From contig JADJVQ010000044.1 in NCBI GenBank assembly GCA_016710525.1, forward strand, positions 1 through 61,558: DNA of 61,558 bases, read 5' to 3'. The position numbers and the translations under genes were made by a program. Source of the stretch: Burkholderiaceae bacterium. Lineage in GTDB: Bacteria > Pseudomonadota > Gammaproteobacteria > Burkholderiales > Burkholderiaceae_E. The notes under the pieces are model-generated. The model saw only the letters and a list, made by a program, of their open reading frames with translations. It was not told where the DNA came from and did no database searches. Of this stretch, positions 19,730-30,330 are shown in pieces (within the stretch, counting starts at the first letter, position 1; each line of letters starts with the position of its first letter).

Positions 19730-20408
19730 TATTGGCCATCGCGAGGTCGAGCCGCTCGATCAGGCCACCCTTGCTCGAGACCGCCTCGGTGAACGCTGCC
19801 TTGGCGAGCTCGGTGTTGCGCGCGGCGATGGCACGCAGGGCGGCCGCCTGATGCGGCTGGGCGTACTTGCCGGTTCCCAGCATCCAGGTCAGCCAGTCCT
19901 GGATGAATGCGACGAACGCCTCGAGGGCCTTGTACAGCAGATACAGCAGCAGCAGCAGGATGATGGCGGCCGCGATCCAGAGCAGCATTTGACCGACGAA
20001 GGTCAGCGCGCCCACCGCGGCCGCGGCCAATGCGTCGGAGGCGATGAACGCTTCGAAAAAGGTCCAGTACCGCAGAACCGAAAAGGTCGAAACTCCGATC
20101 GCCGAGAGCATCGGCCGGATGCTCGCGCCGATGCTCGCCGCCATCGCCCGCAGCGGAGCGATCGCCTGCTGGATCAACTGCTGCAGCGCCGACGGCTGCT
20201 GGATTGCCTGCTGGACCACCTGGATGCGCGGCGCGAGCTGCTGCACCGCCTGCTGCGACAGGCCGTTCAAGGTCTGGATGATCTGGGCCTGCCGCTGGAC
20301 GGTGCCGGCGAGGTCCGGTCGCTGCAGCAGCGCGTACCAGAAGTCCCACTGCGCCCTGATGAACAGCGGCGCATCGGGCGGCAATAGCTGGACGGTGGGT
20401 GTCACCAT
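19716..20408 (-). CDS. Uncharacterised membrane protein
   Basis: I do not recognise this 230-residue protein. From the ATG at 20408 (AAGGGG six bases upstream) it has a Gln/Ala-rich helical N-terminal half with repeated QQA/QQL motifs (about 45-85). A hydrophobic region at about 90-135 follows, then a very strong transmembrane helix with WIAAAIILLLLLYLLYKAL (about 145-165). An amphipathic C-terminal domain with alternating Ala, Lys and Glu ends it. No catalytic motif is seen. Reading from 20474 would add 22 residues without a ribosome site. It is convergent with nothing intact and followed by a 194-bp gap before the acyl-CoA synthetase operon. Confidence 0.65.
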   Translation of the reverse strand: MVTPTVQLLPPDAPLFIRAQWDFWYALLQRPDLAGTVQRQAQIIQTLNGLSQQAVQQLAPRIQVVQQAIQQPSALQQLIQQAIAPLRAMAASIGASIRPMLSAIGVSTFSVLRYWTFFEAFIASDALAAAAVGALTFVGQMLLWIAAAIILLLLLYLLYKALEAFVAFIQDWLTWMLGTGKYAQPHQAAALRAIAARNTELAKAAFTEAVSSKGGLIERLDLAMANIKAA

Positions 20409-20602
20409 GGGGATCCCCTTCAAGGCGTGAATGGATGGGCGGCCGGCAAATGCGGCGGTGCGATCACCGCGCATGTCCGTGGCAAAGGCTAGCGCCCAAA
20501 GCGCGGCCTCGGCAATAGGTCGCAGGTTGTGTCCGCCCCCGCCGCGTCAGGCGCGCGCATGCCGTTCGCCGGTCCCGTGAGACAACGGCACCGAGCCGGA
20601 CC

Positions 20603-22132
20603 TCAGTCGCGCGGCAGGCGCGTGCGCAATTCGGTCTTCAGGACCTTGCCATAGCTGTTCTTGGGCAGTTCGTCGATGTGGACGTACTGCTTGGGGCGCT
20701 TGAAGCGCGCGATGTTGTCCAGGCAGAGCTGATCGAGTTCATGGTCGTTCACCGCCTGCCCCGGCTTGGCCACGACGAAGGCGATCACCTCTTCGCCCCA
20801 GTCGTGGTGATGGCGCCCCACCACCGACACCTCGAGCACGCCGGCGTGCTGCAGCAGCACTTCCTCGACCTCGCGCGGATAGATGTTGCTGCCCCCTGAA
20901 ATGATCACGTCCTTGGAGCGGTCCTTCAGGGTCAGGAAGCCGTCCTCGTCGAACGCGCCCATGTCGCCCGTCCACAGCCAGCCATCGCGCAGCGCATTGG
21001 CGGTGGCCTGAGGGTTGTTCCAGTAGCCGGCCATCGTCACATCGGAGCGGCAGATGATCTCGCCGATCTCGCCCACCGGCACATCGCGGCCGTCCTCGCC
21101 GACCAGCCGTACCTCGACCCCGCTGCGCGCCACGCCCACCGAAGCCAGGCGCTGCTCGAAGCGCGGGTGGCCATCGTCCACGTGCATCGCCTTGCTCATG
21201 CAGGTGATGGTGTTGGGGGTTTCGCCCTGGCCATAACCCTGCCACAGGCGCGGCCCGAAGGTGGCCAGCGCGCTCTTGAGGTTCTCGACGTACATCGGCG
21301 CGCCGCCGTAGAACATCGTCCTGATGCTGTCGATGCGCGCCCGGCCCACGCCCGGATCGTTGACCAGGCGGGTCACCATCGTGGGCGCGGTGAAGAAGGT
21401 CGCGCTGGAATAGCGCTCGAGCAGGCTGAACAGCTCGGGCGGGTCGAACCCCTGGCTGGCCGGGATGATCTGCTGCGAACCCTTGGCGATGTGCGGCAGC
21501 GAATACAGCCCCGACGCGTGCGACAGCGGCGCGCAGTGGATCATGCAGTCGCCGGTCCCGACCGAATCGACATCGGCGTAATAGCGCAGGGTCATCGCCA
21601 GCAGCGAGCGATGGGTCAGGGTGGCCCCCTTGGGACGGCCGGTGGTGCCGCTGGTGTAGAACAGCCACGCCGGCTCATCGGGCAGCACCGGCTGCTGCGC
21701 GATCGGCACGCTAGCCGCCAGGGCCCGGTACTCGGCGCCTTCGGAGTCGATGATGCGGGTGCCGGCTGCGGAGCCGCGCAGTTCGTCGGCCAGCGCGCCG
21801 GTCAGGTCGGGGGTCGCAAAGCAGTAGCCGACGCCGCAGTTCTCCAGGATGAACGCGAACTCCTTCGGATGCAGCTTGGCGTTCATCGGCACGATGCACA
21901 GGCCCGCGTGCCATCCGGCCCACATCAGCTCGATGTACTGGGGCGAGTTCTTCATCGCCAGCGCGATGCGGTCTCCAGGTTTCACGCCGGGCAGCGCGCG
22001 GAGCCCGCCCGCCAGACGCGCGACGCGCTCCTGCAGTCCGGCATAGCGGTGGATCAGTTCATCGCCGAAAGCAAGCGCCGGCGCATTCGGAAAGCAGCGC
22101 GCGGTGGCGTGCAGGAAAGCGGCAATGTTCAT
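20603..22132 (-). CDS. Class I adenylate-forming acyl-CoA synthetase (copy 1)
   Basis: AMP-dependent CoA ligase, 509 residues, activating a carboxylic acid through an acyl-adenylate. The P-loop LFYTSGTTGRPKGATLTH is near residues 156-173. The WQGYGQGET segment stands where YGxTE is usual, TGDMGAFDEDGFLTLKDRSKD carries the hinge, and the catalytic lysine is in the C-terminal KNSYGKVLKTEL. Last gene of a three-gene operon (synthetase, crotonase, synthetase) on the minus strand, 8 bases after the crotonase stop. It is clearly paralogous to the synthetase at 22960-24492, with the same GGSNIYPREVEEVLL block. The acid substrate is unknown. Confidence 0.92.
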   Translation of the reverse strand: MNIAAFLHATARCFPNAPALAFGDELIHRYAGLQERVARLAGGLRALPGVKPGDRIALAMKNSPQYIELMWAGWHAGLCIVPMNAKLHPKEFAFILENCGVGYCFATPDLTGALADELRGSAAGTRIIDSEGAEYRALAASVPIAQQPVLPDEPAWLFYTSGTTGRPKGATLTHRSLLAMTLRYYADVDSVGTGDCMIHCAPLSHASGLYSLPHIAKGSQQIIPASQGFDPPELFSLLERYSSATFFTAPTMVTRLVNDPGVGRARIDSIRTMFYGGAPMYVENLKSALATFGPRLWQGYGQGETPNTITCMSKAMHVDDGHPRFEQRLASVGVARSGVEVRLVGEDGRDVPVGEIGEIICRSDVTMAGYWNNPQATANALRDGWLWTGDMGAFDEDGFLTLKDRSKDVIISGGSNIYPREVEEVLLQHAGVLEVSVVGRHHHDWGEEVIAFVVAKPGQAVNDHELDQLCLDNIARFKRPKQYVHIDELPKNSYGKVLKTELRTRLPRD

Positions 22133-22140
22133 GGCGGCAT

Positions 22141-22935
22141 TCAGCTTCCCTTGAAGTGCGCATCGCGGCGCTCGCGAAACGCGGTCGTGCCCTCGGCCAG
22201 GTCGTCCGTGAGGCCGACATCGTGGAACGAGCGTGACTCAAGGCGCAGCGCCTCGTCCATGTGCATGCCCACCGTGCGCTTGACCACTTCCTTGGCGAAG
22301 CGGTGCGACAGCGGCGAGCGCGAGGCCAGCATCTGCGCGTACTGCATCGAGACCTCGAGCAGGCTGGCCTGCGGCACGATCCGATTGACCAGGCCGATGC
22401 GATACGCATGATCGGCATCGACCCGCTCGCCCGACAGGATGATCTCCATCGCGTGGCCCATGCCGACGATCTGCGGCAGCCGGATCAGCCCGCCGTCGCA
22501 GGCATGAAAGCCCCACTTCGCATCCTGCAGCGCGAACTCGGCATTGGGCGAGCAGAACCGGAGGTCGCATGCCAGCGCGAGCTCGAAGCCGCCCGAAATG
22601 GCGAAGCCGTTCACCGCCGCCAGGATGGGCTTGAAGATGTCGAGGTTGCGGGTGATGCCGCCGAATCCCGGGCCGTTGGTGAAGCGCGACCGGAACTCGG
22701 GCGCCGGGCGGCGCGCGAAATCCATCGTGTAGGTTTTGAGGTCGGCGCCGGCGCAAAAGGCCTTCGGGCCGCTGCCGGTGACGACCGCCACATAGGCGTC
22801 ATCGTCGGCATCGAATTCGCGCCAGGCCTGGACCAGCCGGTCGTTGGCCGCGAAGTCCAGCGAGTTCATCTTGTCGGCCCGATCGATCGTGATCAGCCGC
22901 ACCCGTCCGTGCTTTTCGTAGAGGATGTCGCTCAT
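22141..22935 (-). CDS. Enoyl-CoA hydratase/isomerase family protein
   Basis: Crotonase-fold protein, 264 residues, acting on a CoA thioester. The oxyanion-hole strands are seen as KAFCAGADLKT (about 62-72) and NGFAISGGFELALACDLRF (about 109-127). In typical hydratases two catalytic glutamates follow; here the first position reads QDAKWGF and the second ACDGGLIRL. So the classical Glu pair is not obvious and the reaction may differ (isomerase, hydrolase or dehydratase). It sits between two acyl-CoA synthetase genes with gaps of 24 and 8 bases, so all three are probably cotranscribed for degradation of one acid. Confidence 0.9.
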   Translation of the reverse strand: MSDILYEKHGRVRLITIDRADKMNSLDFAANDRLVQAWREFDADDDAYVAVVTGSGPKAFCAGADLKTYTMDFARRPAPEFRSRFTNGPGFGGITRNLDIFKPILAAVNGFAISGGFELALACDLRFCSPNAEFALQDAKWGFHACDGGLIRLPQIVGMGHAMEIILSGERVDADHAYRIGLVNRIVPQASLLEVSMQYAQMLASRSPLSHRFAKEVVKRTVGMHMDEALRLESRSFHDVGLTDDLAEGTTAFRERRDAHFKGS

Positions 22936-22959
22936 GCTGTCTCGCTCGCGATGACCATG

Positions 22960-24492
22960 TCACGCATGATCGCTCTCCTGTTGCAGGGTCTGGCGAAGGC
23001 TCGTCTTGAGCACCTTGCCGTAATTGTTCTTGGGCAGCGCGTCGACGAAGCGGTAGCCCTTGGGCCGCTTGAAGCGGGCGATGTTGTTCAGGCAGAGCTC
23101 GTCGAGGTCGTGGCCGCTGACCGCGGTGCCCGGGCGAGTCACGACGAAGGCCAGCACTTCCTCGCCCCAGTCCGGATGGGGCCGGCCGACCACCGAACAC
23201 TCGAGCACCGCCGGATGGCGCAGCAGCACCTCCTCGATCTCGCGCGGGTAGATGTTGGAGCCGCCACTGATGATCATGTCCTTGGACCGGTCACGCAGCG
23301 TCAGGCAGCCGCTGTCGTCCATCGACCCGACGTCGCCGGTCCACAGCCAGCCTTCGCGCAGCGCGCTGGCGCTGGCCGCCGGGTTGTTCCAGTAGCCGGC
23401 CATCACACAATCGCTGCGGGTGATGACCTCGCCGAGTTCGCCCGGGGGCAGATCGCGCCCGGCCTCGTCGACCACCCGCACCTCGACGCCCGTTCGCGCG
23501 GTCCCGCAGGAGCCCAGCCGCGCGAGGTGCGCCGGCCCGCGATCGCCGACATGGTCGCGGTGCGACAAGCCGGTGATGGTCATCGGGCTTTCGCCCTGTC
23601 CGAACAACTGATAAAGGCGCGGCCCGAAACGATCCAGCGCCTTGACGAGATCGCTCACGTACATCGGGCCGCCGCCGTAATACAGCGTGCGCAGCCCGCC
23701 CGCCTCGCCAGGGGATCCGGCGGTCTGGACCAGCCGGGTGATCATGGTCGGCGCGGCGAACATCGTCACGTTGCGATAGCGCGCGAAAGCCTGCAGCACA
23801 TCGGCCGGCTCGAAGCCCGGCAGGATGACCTGGTGGCCGCCGGCGAACAGGTGCGGCAGGCCATACAGCCCCGAGCCGTGGGACAGCGGCGCGGCGTGCA
23901 GCTTGACGTCGCCCGGATCGACCCGCTCGATGTCGGCGAAATAGGCCATCGACATGAACAGCAGGTTGCGGTGCGACAGCATCGCGCCCTTGGGCCTGCC
24001 GGTGGTGCCGCTGGTGTAGAAGAGCCAGGCGATGTCGGTGGGGGCCACATCGACGCAGTCGATCATCGGGCCGGCGGCCAGCGCCTCGTAGGCGGCACTG
24101 CCGGCCACGCACACGAAGGGCGCCGACGCATCGCGGGGCAGCGCATCGGCCAGGCCCTCGATCAGGGAATCCGTGGTGAACAGGGCCCGCGCACCGCTGT
24201 CCGAAAGGATGTGGGCCACCTCTTTCGGGTGCAGCTTGGCGTTCACCGGCACCGCGCACAAGCCCGCGGCCCAGCAGGCGAACAGCACCTCGAGGAACTC
24301 GCCGCGGTTCTCCATCAGGATCGCCACGCGATCGCCTATTGCGAGCCCGGCCGTCGAGCGCAGGGCATGGCCCAGGCGCCGAGAACGCTCACCGAGTTCG
24401 CCGTAACTCAGGGTTCTCGGGCCGAAGGTGAGCGCGGGCGCCAGAGGCTGGCTGCGGATCCGGTTGAACAGGCTGCTGGCGATGTTGGACAT
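22960..24492 (-). CDS. Class I adenylate-forming acyl-CoA synthetase (copy 2)
   Basis: AMP-dependent CoA ligase, 510 residues, first gene of the three-gene operon. The P-loop LFYTSGTTGRPKGAMLSH is near 156-173, LFGQGESPMTITGL near 300 stands in the usual YGxTE place, TGDVGSMDDSGCLTLRDRSKD carries the hinge, and KNNYGKVLKTSL carries the catalytic lysine near the C-terminus. It shares block after block with the copy at 20603-22132, so the two arose by duplication, but they differ enough that they probably accept different acids. Upstream is a strong hairpin (24554-24591) that separates it from the ABC operon. Confidence 0.92.
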   Translation of the reverse strand: MSNIASSLFNRIRSQPLAPALTFGPRTLSYGELGERSRRLGHALRSTAGLAIGDRVAILMENRGEFLEVLFACWAAGLCAVPVNAKLHPKEVAHILSDSGARALFTTDSLIEGLADALPRDASAPFVCVAGSAAYEALAAGPMIDCVDVAPTDIAWLFYTSGTTGRPKGAMLSHRNLLFMSMAYFADIERVDPGDVKLHAAPLSHGSGLYGLPHLFAGGHQVILPGFEPADVLQAFARYRNVTMFAAPTMITRLVQTAGSPGEAGGLRTLYYGGGPMYVSDLVKALDRFGPRLYQLFGQGESPMTITGLSHRDHVGDRGPAHLARLGSCGTARTGVEVRVVDEAGRDLPPGELGEVITRSDCVMAGYWNNPAASASALREGWLWTGDVGSMDDSGCLTLRDRSKDMIISGGSNIYPREIEEVLLRHPAVLECSVVGRPHPDWGEEVLAFVVTRPGTAVSGHDLDELCLNNIARFKRPKGYRFVDALPKNNYGKVLKTSLRQTLQQESDHA

Positions 24493-24553
24493 GGTCGATG
24501 GTCGGGGCGGCGCGCTGGGGCGGATGCGGGTCGGGACGGGACGGGTCAGCGGC

Positions 24554-24591
24554 CGGGACGGGCGCGCGCCCTGGCGCGCATACCCGTCCCG
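24554..24591. terminator. Strong G/C hairpin between two operons
   Basis: Perfect 9-bp arms CGGGACGGG (24554-24562) and CCCGTCCCG (24583-24591) enclose an inner GCGCGC/GCGCGC arm pair. It lies in the 129-bp gap between the ABC operon stop (24622) and the next operon start (24492). There is no clear T-run, so it may act with Rho or as an RNA end protector rather than as a classical intrinsic terminator. Confidence 0.45.
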
Positions 24592-24621
24592 ATCAGGGTC
24601 TGCTCACATGACAGGAAGGCC

Positions 24622-25721
<1,100 letters not shown>

Positions 25722-25725
<4 letters not shown>

Positions 25726-26789
25726 GCCAGCGCTCCCCGCTGGGCCGCCGGGTGTTCGGCAGCGCCGCCGCGCGACAGCGCTTCGACCGGCGCCTTCCAG
25801 CAGGCCACCTGGTGGCTTGCGCCCAGCTCGCGCAGCGGCGGCGCCTGCGTGTGGCAGGTCGTGTCGGCAAACGGGCAGCGCGGCGAGAAGCGGCAGCCCG
25901 CCGGCTGGTTGGCGGGACTGGGCACCGAGCCCTCGATGGTGGCCAGCCGTTCGCGCTCGACATCCAGGCGCGGGATCGAGCCGAGCAGGCCGATGGTGTA
26001 TGGATGCTGCGGATCGTTGAACAGCGCATCGACCGGCGCGCTCTCGACGATCTTGCCGGCGTACATCACGATCACCTCGTCGACCAGTTCGGCGATCACA
26101 CCGAGGTCGTGGGTGATGATCAGGATCGCCATGCCCAGGCGCTGCTGCAGGTCGCGCAGCAGTTCGAGGATCTGCGCCTGGATGGTCACGTCCAGCGCGG
26201 TGGTCGGCTCGTCGGCGATCAGCAGCGCCGGCTCGCAGGCCAGCGCCATCGCGATCATCACCCGCTGGCGCATGCCGCCCGACAGATGGTGCGGGAAGTC
26301 GTCGAAACGCTGAGCGGCCGACGGAATGCGCACCAGCTCGAGCACTTCGATGGCGCGCGCGCGCGCCGCCTGCGCCGACATGTCCGAATGCGCGCGAATG
26401 GCTTCGACGATCTGCCGGCCGATGGTGTGCACCGGATTCAGCGAGGTCATCGGCTCCTGGAAGACCATCGACATGCGGTCGCCGCGCAGCATCCGCCGGG
26501 CCTGCGGCGACAGGCCGAGCAGGTCCTGGCCCTCGAAGCGGATCGACTGCGCGCTGACCTGGCCCGGCGGCGAGGGCACCAGGCCCATCAGCGACAGCGA
26601 GGTCACGCTCTTGCCGCAACCCGATTCGCCGACCAGCCCGACCGTGCGGCCGCGGCCGACGTCGAAGCTGATGCCATCGACCGCGCGAAACAGCCCGCGG
26701 TCGGTTTCGAACCAGGTGCGCAGATCGCGCACCTCCAGCAGGGCCTCGGGCGCCCCCTTCGGGACTCCGGAAGGGGTCTGATCGGTCAC
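25722..26789 (-). CDS. Peptide ABC transporter ATPase, DppD family
   Basis: Cytoplasmic ATPase, 355 residues. The Walker A GESGCGKSV is near 54-62, the signature LSGGMRQRV near 168 and the Walker B LLIADEPTTALDVT near 188. The Cys motif CRFSPRCPFADTTC follows near 305. The start is GTG, overlapping the binding-protein stop as GTGA, and the 3' end overlaps the DppF ATG as ATGA. This gives coupled translation through the second half of the operon. Forms the heterodimeric ATPase with the product of 24622-25725. Confidence 0.92.
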
Positions 26790-28351
26790 AGCGAGAGATC
26801 CAGTCCCTTGTAGAAGGTGTTCTGGTAAATCATGTGCGCCCGATTGCCCTTGATCTTCTTGTTCGACGTGGAATACATGTGGACGTTCATCACCGGCATC
26901 CACAGGTGCTCCTTGTGCACCTTCTCCTGGACCAGCCCGTAGGCCTTGGCCCGATCGGCATCGGTCAGCGCCACCCGGCCCTGGCGGATCCACTCGTCGG
27001 TCTCGGCGTCTTTCCAGTTCATCCGGTTGGGCACCGGCATCTGCTTGGAGTCGAAGTAGAAGTTCATCACGTCGCCGGCCGACAGATACGGGAAGGTGAC
27101 CGTCCACATGTCGAAGTCCTGGCTGGAGAGCTTCGCCGGCATGATCGTGGAGTCCAGCGCGGTGATCTTCCAGTCGACGCCGATCTTGCGCATGTAGCCC
27201 TGGATGGCCTCGGACACCCGCGGGAAGTAGCTGACCTGCGGGATGTAGACCACCGGCGCCAGGCGCACGCCGTCCTTCACCCGGATGCCGTCGGGACCGG
27301 GCTTCCAGCCCGCTTCGTCGAGCAGCTTCTTGGCGCGGGCGACGTCTTCCTTGATGATGCCCTTGGTTGAGGGCGCGTAATCGAGCGCGCCCGGGTCGAG
27401 GTAGGAATAGGCCGGATCGGCCTGCCCCAGCATGATCGCCTTGGCGATCTCGGCCCGGTTGATGCCGATGCTCATCGCCTCGCGCACCCGGCGGTCGGAC
27501 ACCAGCGGCCGCGTGGTCTTGAAGCCGAAGTACATCAGCTGGAAGTTGGGCTTGGCCTGGTCCACGTTGAGCATCGGGGCCTTCTTGGCCTGGTCGATGA
27601 ACTGGGTGGGGAAGTGGGTGGTGATGTCGAAGCGCCCGCCCATCATCGCCGCCAGGCGGCTGGAGTCTTCGGGCACCACCCGGATCGACAGCTTCTCGAA
27701 CTTCACCGGGCCCGGGTTCTTGTACATCGAGGGGCCCCAGCGGTAGGCATCGTGGCGCTTGAGCAGCACCTCGGTGCGCGGCTGCCACGACACGAAGCAC
27801 CACGGCCCGGTGCCGTCGATGCCCTTGATGCCGTAGTCCTTGCCCAGCTGCTCGACGCTGTCCTTGTTGTGGATCGCGTTGTTGAACATCGCGAGCTGCA
27901 CCAGCAGGTCGGAGAACGGCTCGTTCAACTCGTACACGACGGTGTAGGGATCGGGCGCGCTGAGGTTCTTGATGCTGCCCGCCCGCCAGGCCGAGGGCGC
28001 CTTGGTGGCGGGGTCGCGCTGGCGATTGAAGCTGTAGATCACATCGGCGGCGGTGAACTTCTTGCCGCTGCAGAACTGCACGTCGTCGCGCAGCTTGAAC
28101 GTATAGGTCTTGCCATCGGGACTGATCGTCCATGACTTGGCCAGCAGCGGCAGCGGCTTCTTGCCGTCCCAGTCCAGCGCCACCAGCCCGTCCTGGATCA
28201 TGTTGATGATGTCCGAGGACGGCGACCAGGTGGTGCGATGGCCGTCGTAGTGCGGCGCATCGAGCGACTTCATCATGTTCAGCGTCTGCCCTTGCGCCAG
28301 CGGCGACACCGTCGCGACCGCCAGTGCGGCGGCCATCAGAATGCTCTTCAT
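26786..28351 (-). CDS. Peptide ABC transporter substrate-binding protein
   Basis: Periplasmic receptor of the DppA/OppA family, 521 residues. It opens with a Sec signal peptide (about 1-21, ending AQGQT). The family segment KLRDDVQFCSGKKFTAADV is near residues 87-105, and the N- and C-lobes follow. The ATG at 28351 is preceded by AGGAG at six bases, so a GTG one codon upstream is disregarded. The gene is third in its operon, after the two permeases and before the two ATPases, an unusual but known order. The ligand is unknown. Confidence 0.91.
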   Translation of the reverse strand: MKSILMAAALAVATVSPLAQGQTLNMMKSLDAPHYDGHRTTWSPSSDIINMIQDGLVALDWDGKKPLPLLAKSWTISPDGKTYTFKLRDDVQFCSGKKFTAADVIYSFNRQRDPATKAPSAWRAGSIKNLSAPDPYTVVYELNEPFSDLLVQLAMFNNAIHNKDSVEQLGKDYGIKGIDGTGPWCFVSWQPRTEVLLKRHDAYRWGPSMYKNPGPVKFEKLSIRVVPEDSSRLAAMMGGRFDITTHFPTQFIDQAKKAPMLNVDQAKPNFQLMYFGFKTTRPLVSDRRVREAMSIGINRAEIAKAIMLGQADPAYSYLDPGALDYAPSTKGIIKEDVARAKKLLDEAGWKPGPDGIRVKDGVRLAPVVYIPQVSYFPRVSEAIQGYMRKIGVDWKITALDSTIMPAKLSSQDFDMWTVTFPYLSAGDVMNFYFDSKQMPVPNRMNWKDAETDEWIRQGRVALTDADRAKAYGLVQEKVHKEHLWMPVMNVHMYSTSNKKIKGNRAHMIYQNTFYKGLDLSL

Positions 28352-28390
28352 CACTGTCTCCTTGCTGCTTTTTTTAGGGTGGTGAAAACA

Positions 28391-29278
28391 CTACTGCTGA
28401 AGCCGGGGATCGAGCACATCGCGCACCGCATCGCCCAGCAGATTGGCCGCCAGCACGATCACGAAGATGGCCAGGCTGGGAATGGTGGAGATGTGCGGCG
28501 CCATGAACAGGAAGTCGCGGCCCTGGGCGGCCATCATGCCGAGCTCGGCGGTGGGCGGCTGCGCGCCCATGCCCAGGAAACCCAGCGCCGAGCCGACCAG
28601 GATGACCTGGCCAAAGCGCAGCGTGAGGAACACCGAGATGGTCGAGATGCAGTTCAGCGTGAGGTAGCGCCAGATCAGCGCGCGGTTGGACACCCCCACC
28701 GCACGGCCCGCTTCCATGAACTCCTGGCCCATCACGCCGATGGCCGAGCCGCGCGCCACCCGGGCCACGTCGGGCACCGTGGACACCACCAGCGCCAGAA
28801 TGACCGCACCCAGGCCGGCGCCGACGATGGCGGCCACCGCCAGGCCGATCAGGATGGCCGGGAAGGCCAGCATGATGTCGACCAGCCGCATGATGTAGGG
28901 ATCGAGCGGGCGATAGAACGCGGCGAGAATGCCCATCGTGCCCCCCAGCGCGCCGCCGATCAGCACGCCCGCCAGGCCCATCAGCAGGGTGTTGCGGGTG
29001 CCGTACAGCACCCGGCTGAGGATGTCGCGGCCGGTGTTGTCGTTGCCGAACCAGTGTTCGGCACTGGGTGGCTGCATCGCCTTCGACAGGTCGGTGAAAT
29101 ACGGATCGTAGGGCGCCAGCAGCGGCGCGCCGATCGCGGCCAGCACGATCAGCGTCAGCAGGATGGCGGCCACCAGCGCCACCCGGTCGCGGGCCAGGCG
29201 CGCGAGCACGCCCTCGCGTTTGGACAGGCCGGCCTGCGCGGTGGGCGGCGTGGTCACTGCGGCGGCATTGGCGCTCAT
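28391..29278 (-). CDS. ABC transporter permease, DppC family
   Basis: Inner-membrane permease, 295 residues. A cytoplasmic N-terminus with KREGVLARLARDR precedes the first helix. The DppC motif FGNDNTGRDILSRVLYGTR is near residues 77-95 and the EAA loop EAGRAVGVSNRALIWRYL near 187-204. It ends RDVLDPRLQQ, as expected. The ATG overlaps the DppB stop as ATGA, and a 39-base gap precedes the binding-protein gene. Confidence 0.92.
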   Translation of the reverse strand: MSANAAAVTTPPTAQAGLSKREGVLARLARDRVALVAAILLTLIVLAAIGAPLLAPYDPYFTDLSKAMQPPSAEHWFGNDNTGRDILSRVLYGTRNTLLMGLAGVLIGGALGGTMGILAAFYRPLDPYIMRLVDIMLAFPAILIGLAVAAIVGAGLGAVILALVVSTVPDVARVARGSAIGVMGQEFMEAGRAVGVSNRALIWRYLTLNCISTISVFLTLRFGQVILVGSALGFLGMGAQPPTAELGMMAAQGRDFLFMAPHISTIPSLAIFVIVLAANLLGDAVRDVLDPRLQQ

Positions 29279-30213
29279 GATTTCTGCACCCGGGGGTCGA
29301 GGTAGACGTACAGCACGTCGACGATCAGGTTGATCATCAGGAAGGCGATGGCCAGGATCATGATCGCGCCCTGGGCCGTGGGAAAGTCGCTGGACACGAT
29401 CGCGCCGACGGCCAGCCGGCCCACGCCCGGCCAGGAGAACATGGTCTCGGTCACCACCGCGCCGCCCAGCAGGAACGCGGCCTGCAGGCCAATGAGCGTG
29501 ACCACCGGAATGAGCGCATTGCGCAGCGCATGGTCGACGATCACGACCGATTCGCGCAGCCCCTTGGCCCGCGCGGTGCGCACGAAGTCGGCGCCCAGCA
29601 CCTCGAGCACCGCGGTGCGCGTGATGCGCGCGATCGGGCCGATCAGCACGCTGCCCAGCGTGAGCGCCGGCAGGATCAGGCTGGACAGCCCGCCGCCCCA
29701 GACCGGACCGGTGCGCCCGGTGAACGGCAGCATGTCCCAGTGGTAGCCCACGTACTGGATCAGGATGAGGCCGATGAAAAACACCGGCATCGACACGCCG
29801 GCCACCGAGATCGCCATGATCACGCGGTCCAGCGGGCCGCCGCGCCGTACGGCTGCCAGCGTGCCCAGCAGCAGCCCGATCGGCACCGCCAGCAGCATGG
29901 CGCCCAGCATCAGTTCCACCGTGGGCCCGACGGTGTCGGCGAGCTCTTCGCTGACCTGCTTGTTGGAGATGATCGAGCGGCCGAGGTCACCGCGCGCGAC
30001 GCGGCCGATGTACTCGATGAACTGGATGGGAATGGGCCGGTCCAGGCCCAGCTCTTCGCGGATCGCCGCGACGGTTTCGGCCTTGGCATCGGGGCCGGCG
30101 ATGATCAGCGCCGGGTCGTTGGGCACGACCTGCAGCAGGCAGAAGCAGAGGAACAAAACACCGACGAGCGCCGGCAGCGAAATGAGCAATCGACGAACGA
30201 TCAACGGTCCCAC
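29275..30213 (-). CDS. ABC transporter permease, DppB family
   Basis: Inner-membrane permease, 312 residues, first gene of its operon. It opens MGPLIVRRLLISLPALVGV from a GTG start with AGGAG upstream. The periplasmic region carries VVPNDPALI in the usual APGDP place. The EAA loop RAKGLRESVVIVDHALRNA is near 215 and the C-terminus VYLDPRVQKS is typical. In the 117-bp gap upstream (30214-30330) a short A/T-rich patch (TTAAAAATAA on the minus strand) may hold the -10 region, but no convincing promoter pair was found. Confidence 0.92.
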   Translation of the reverse strand: MGPLIVRRLLISLPALVGVLFLCFCLLQVVPNDPALIIAGPDAKAETVAAIREELGLDRPIPIQFIEYIGRVARGDLGRSIISNKQVSEELADTVGPTVELMLGAMLLAVPIGLLLGTLAAVRRGGPLDRVIMAISVAGVSMPVFFIGLILIQYVGYHWDMLPFTGRTGPVWGGGLSSLILPALTLGSVLIGPIARITRTAVLEVLGADFVRTARAKGLRESVVIVDHALRNALIPVVTLIGLQAAFLLGGAVVTETMFSWPGVGRLAVGAIVSSDFPTAQGAIMILAIAFLMINLIVDVLYVYLDPRVQKS

Positions 30214-30330
30214 CAGCCTGTCTCCTGATCATCGTTATTTTTAACGAGACTGACAGCGTTCGTGTTAGGCGTCAATCGCCGGACGCGCCCGCTAGGGTTA
30301 ACGATCGCACCGGCCGGCGGCGCCGCGCCC

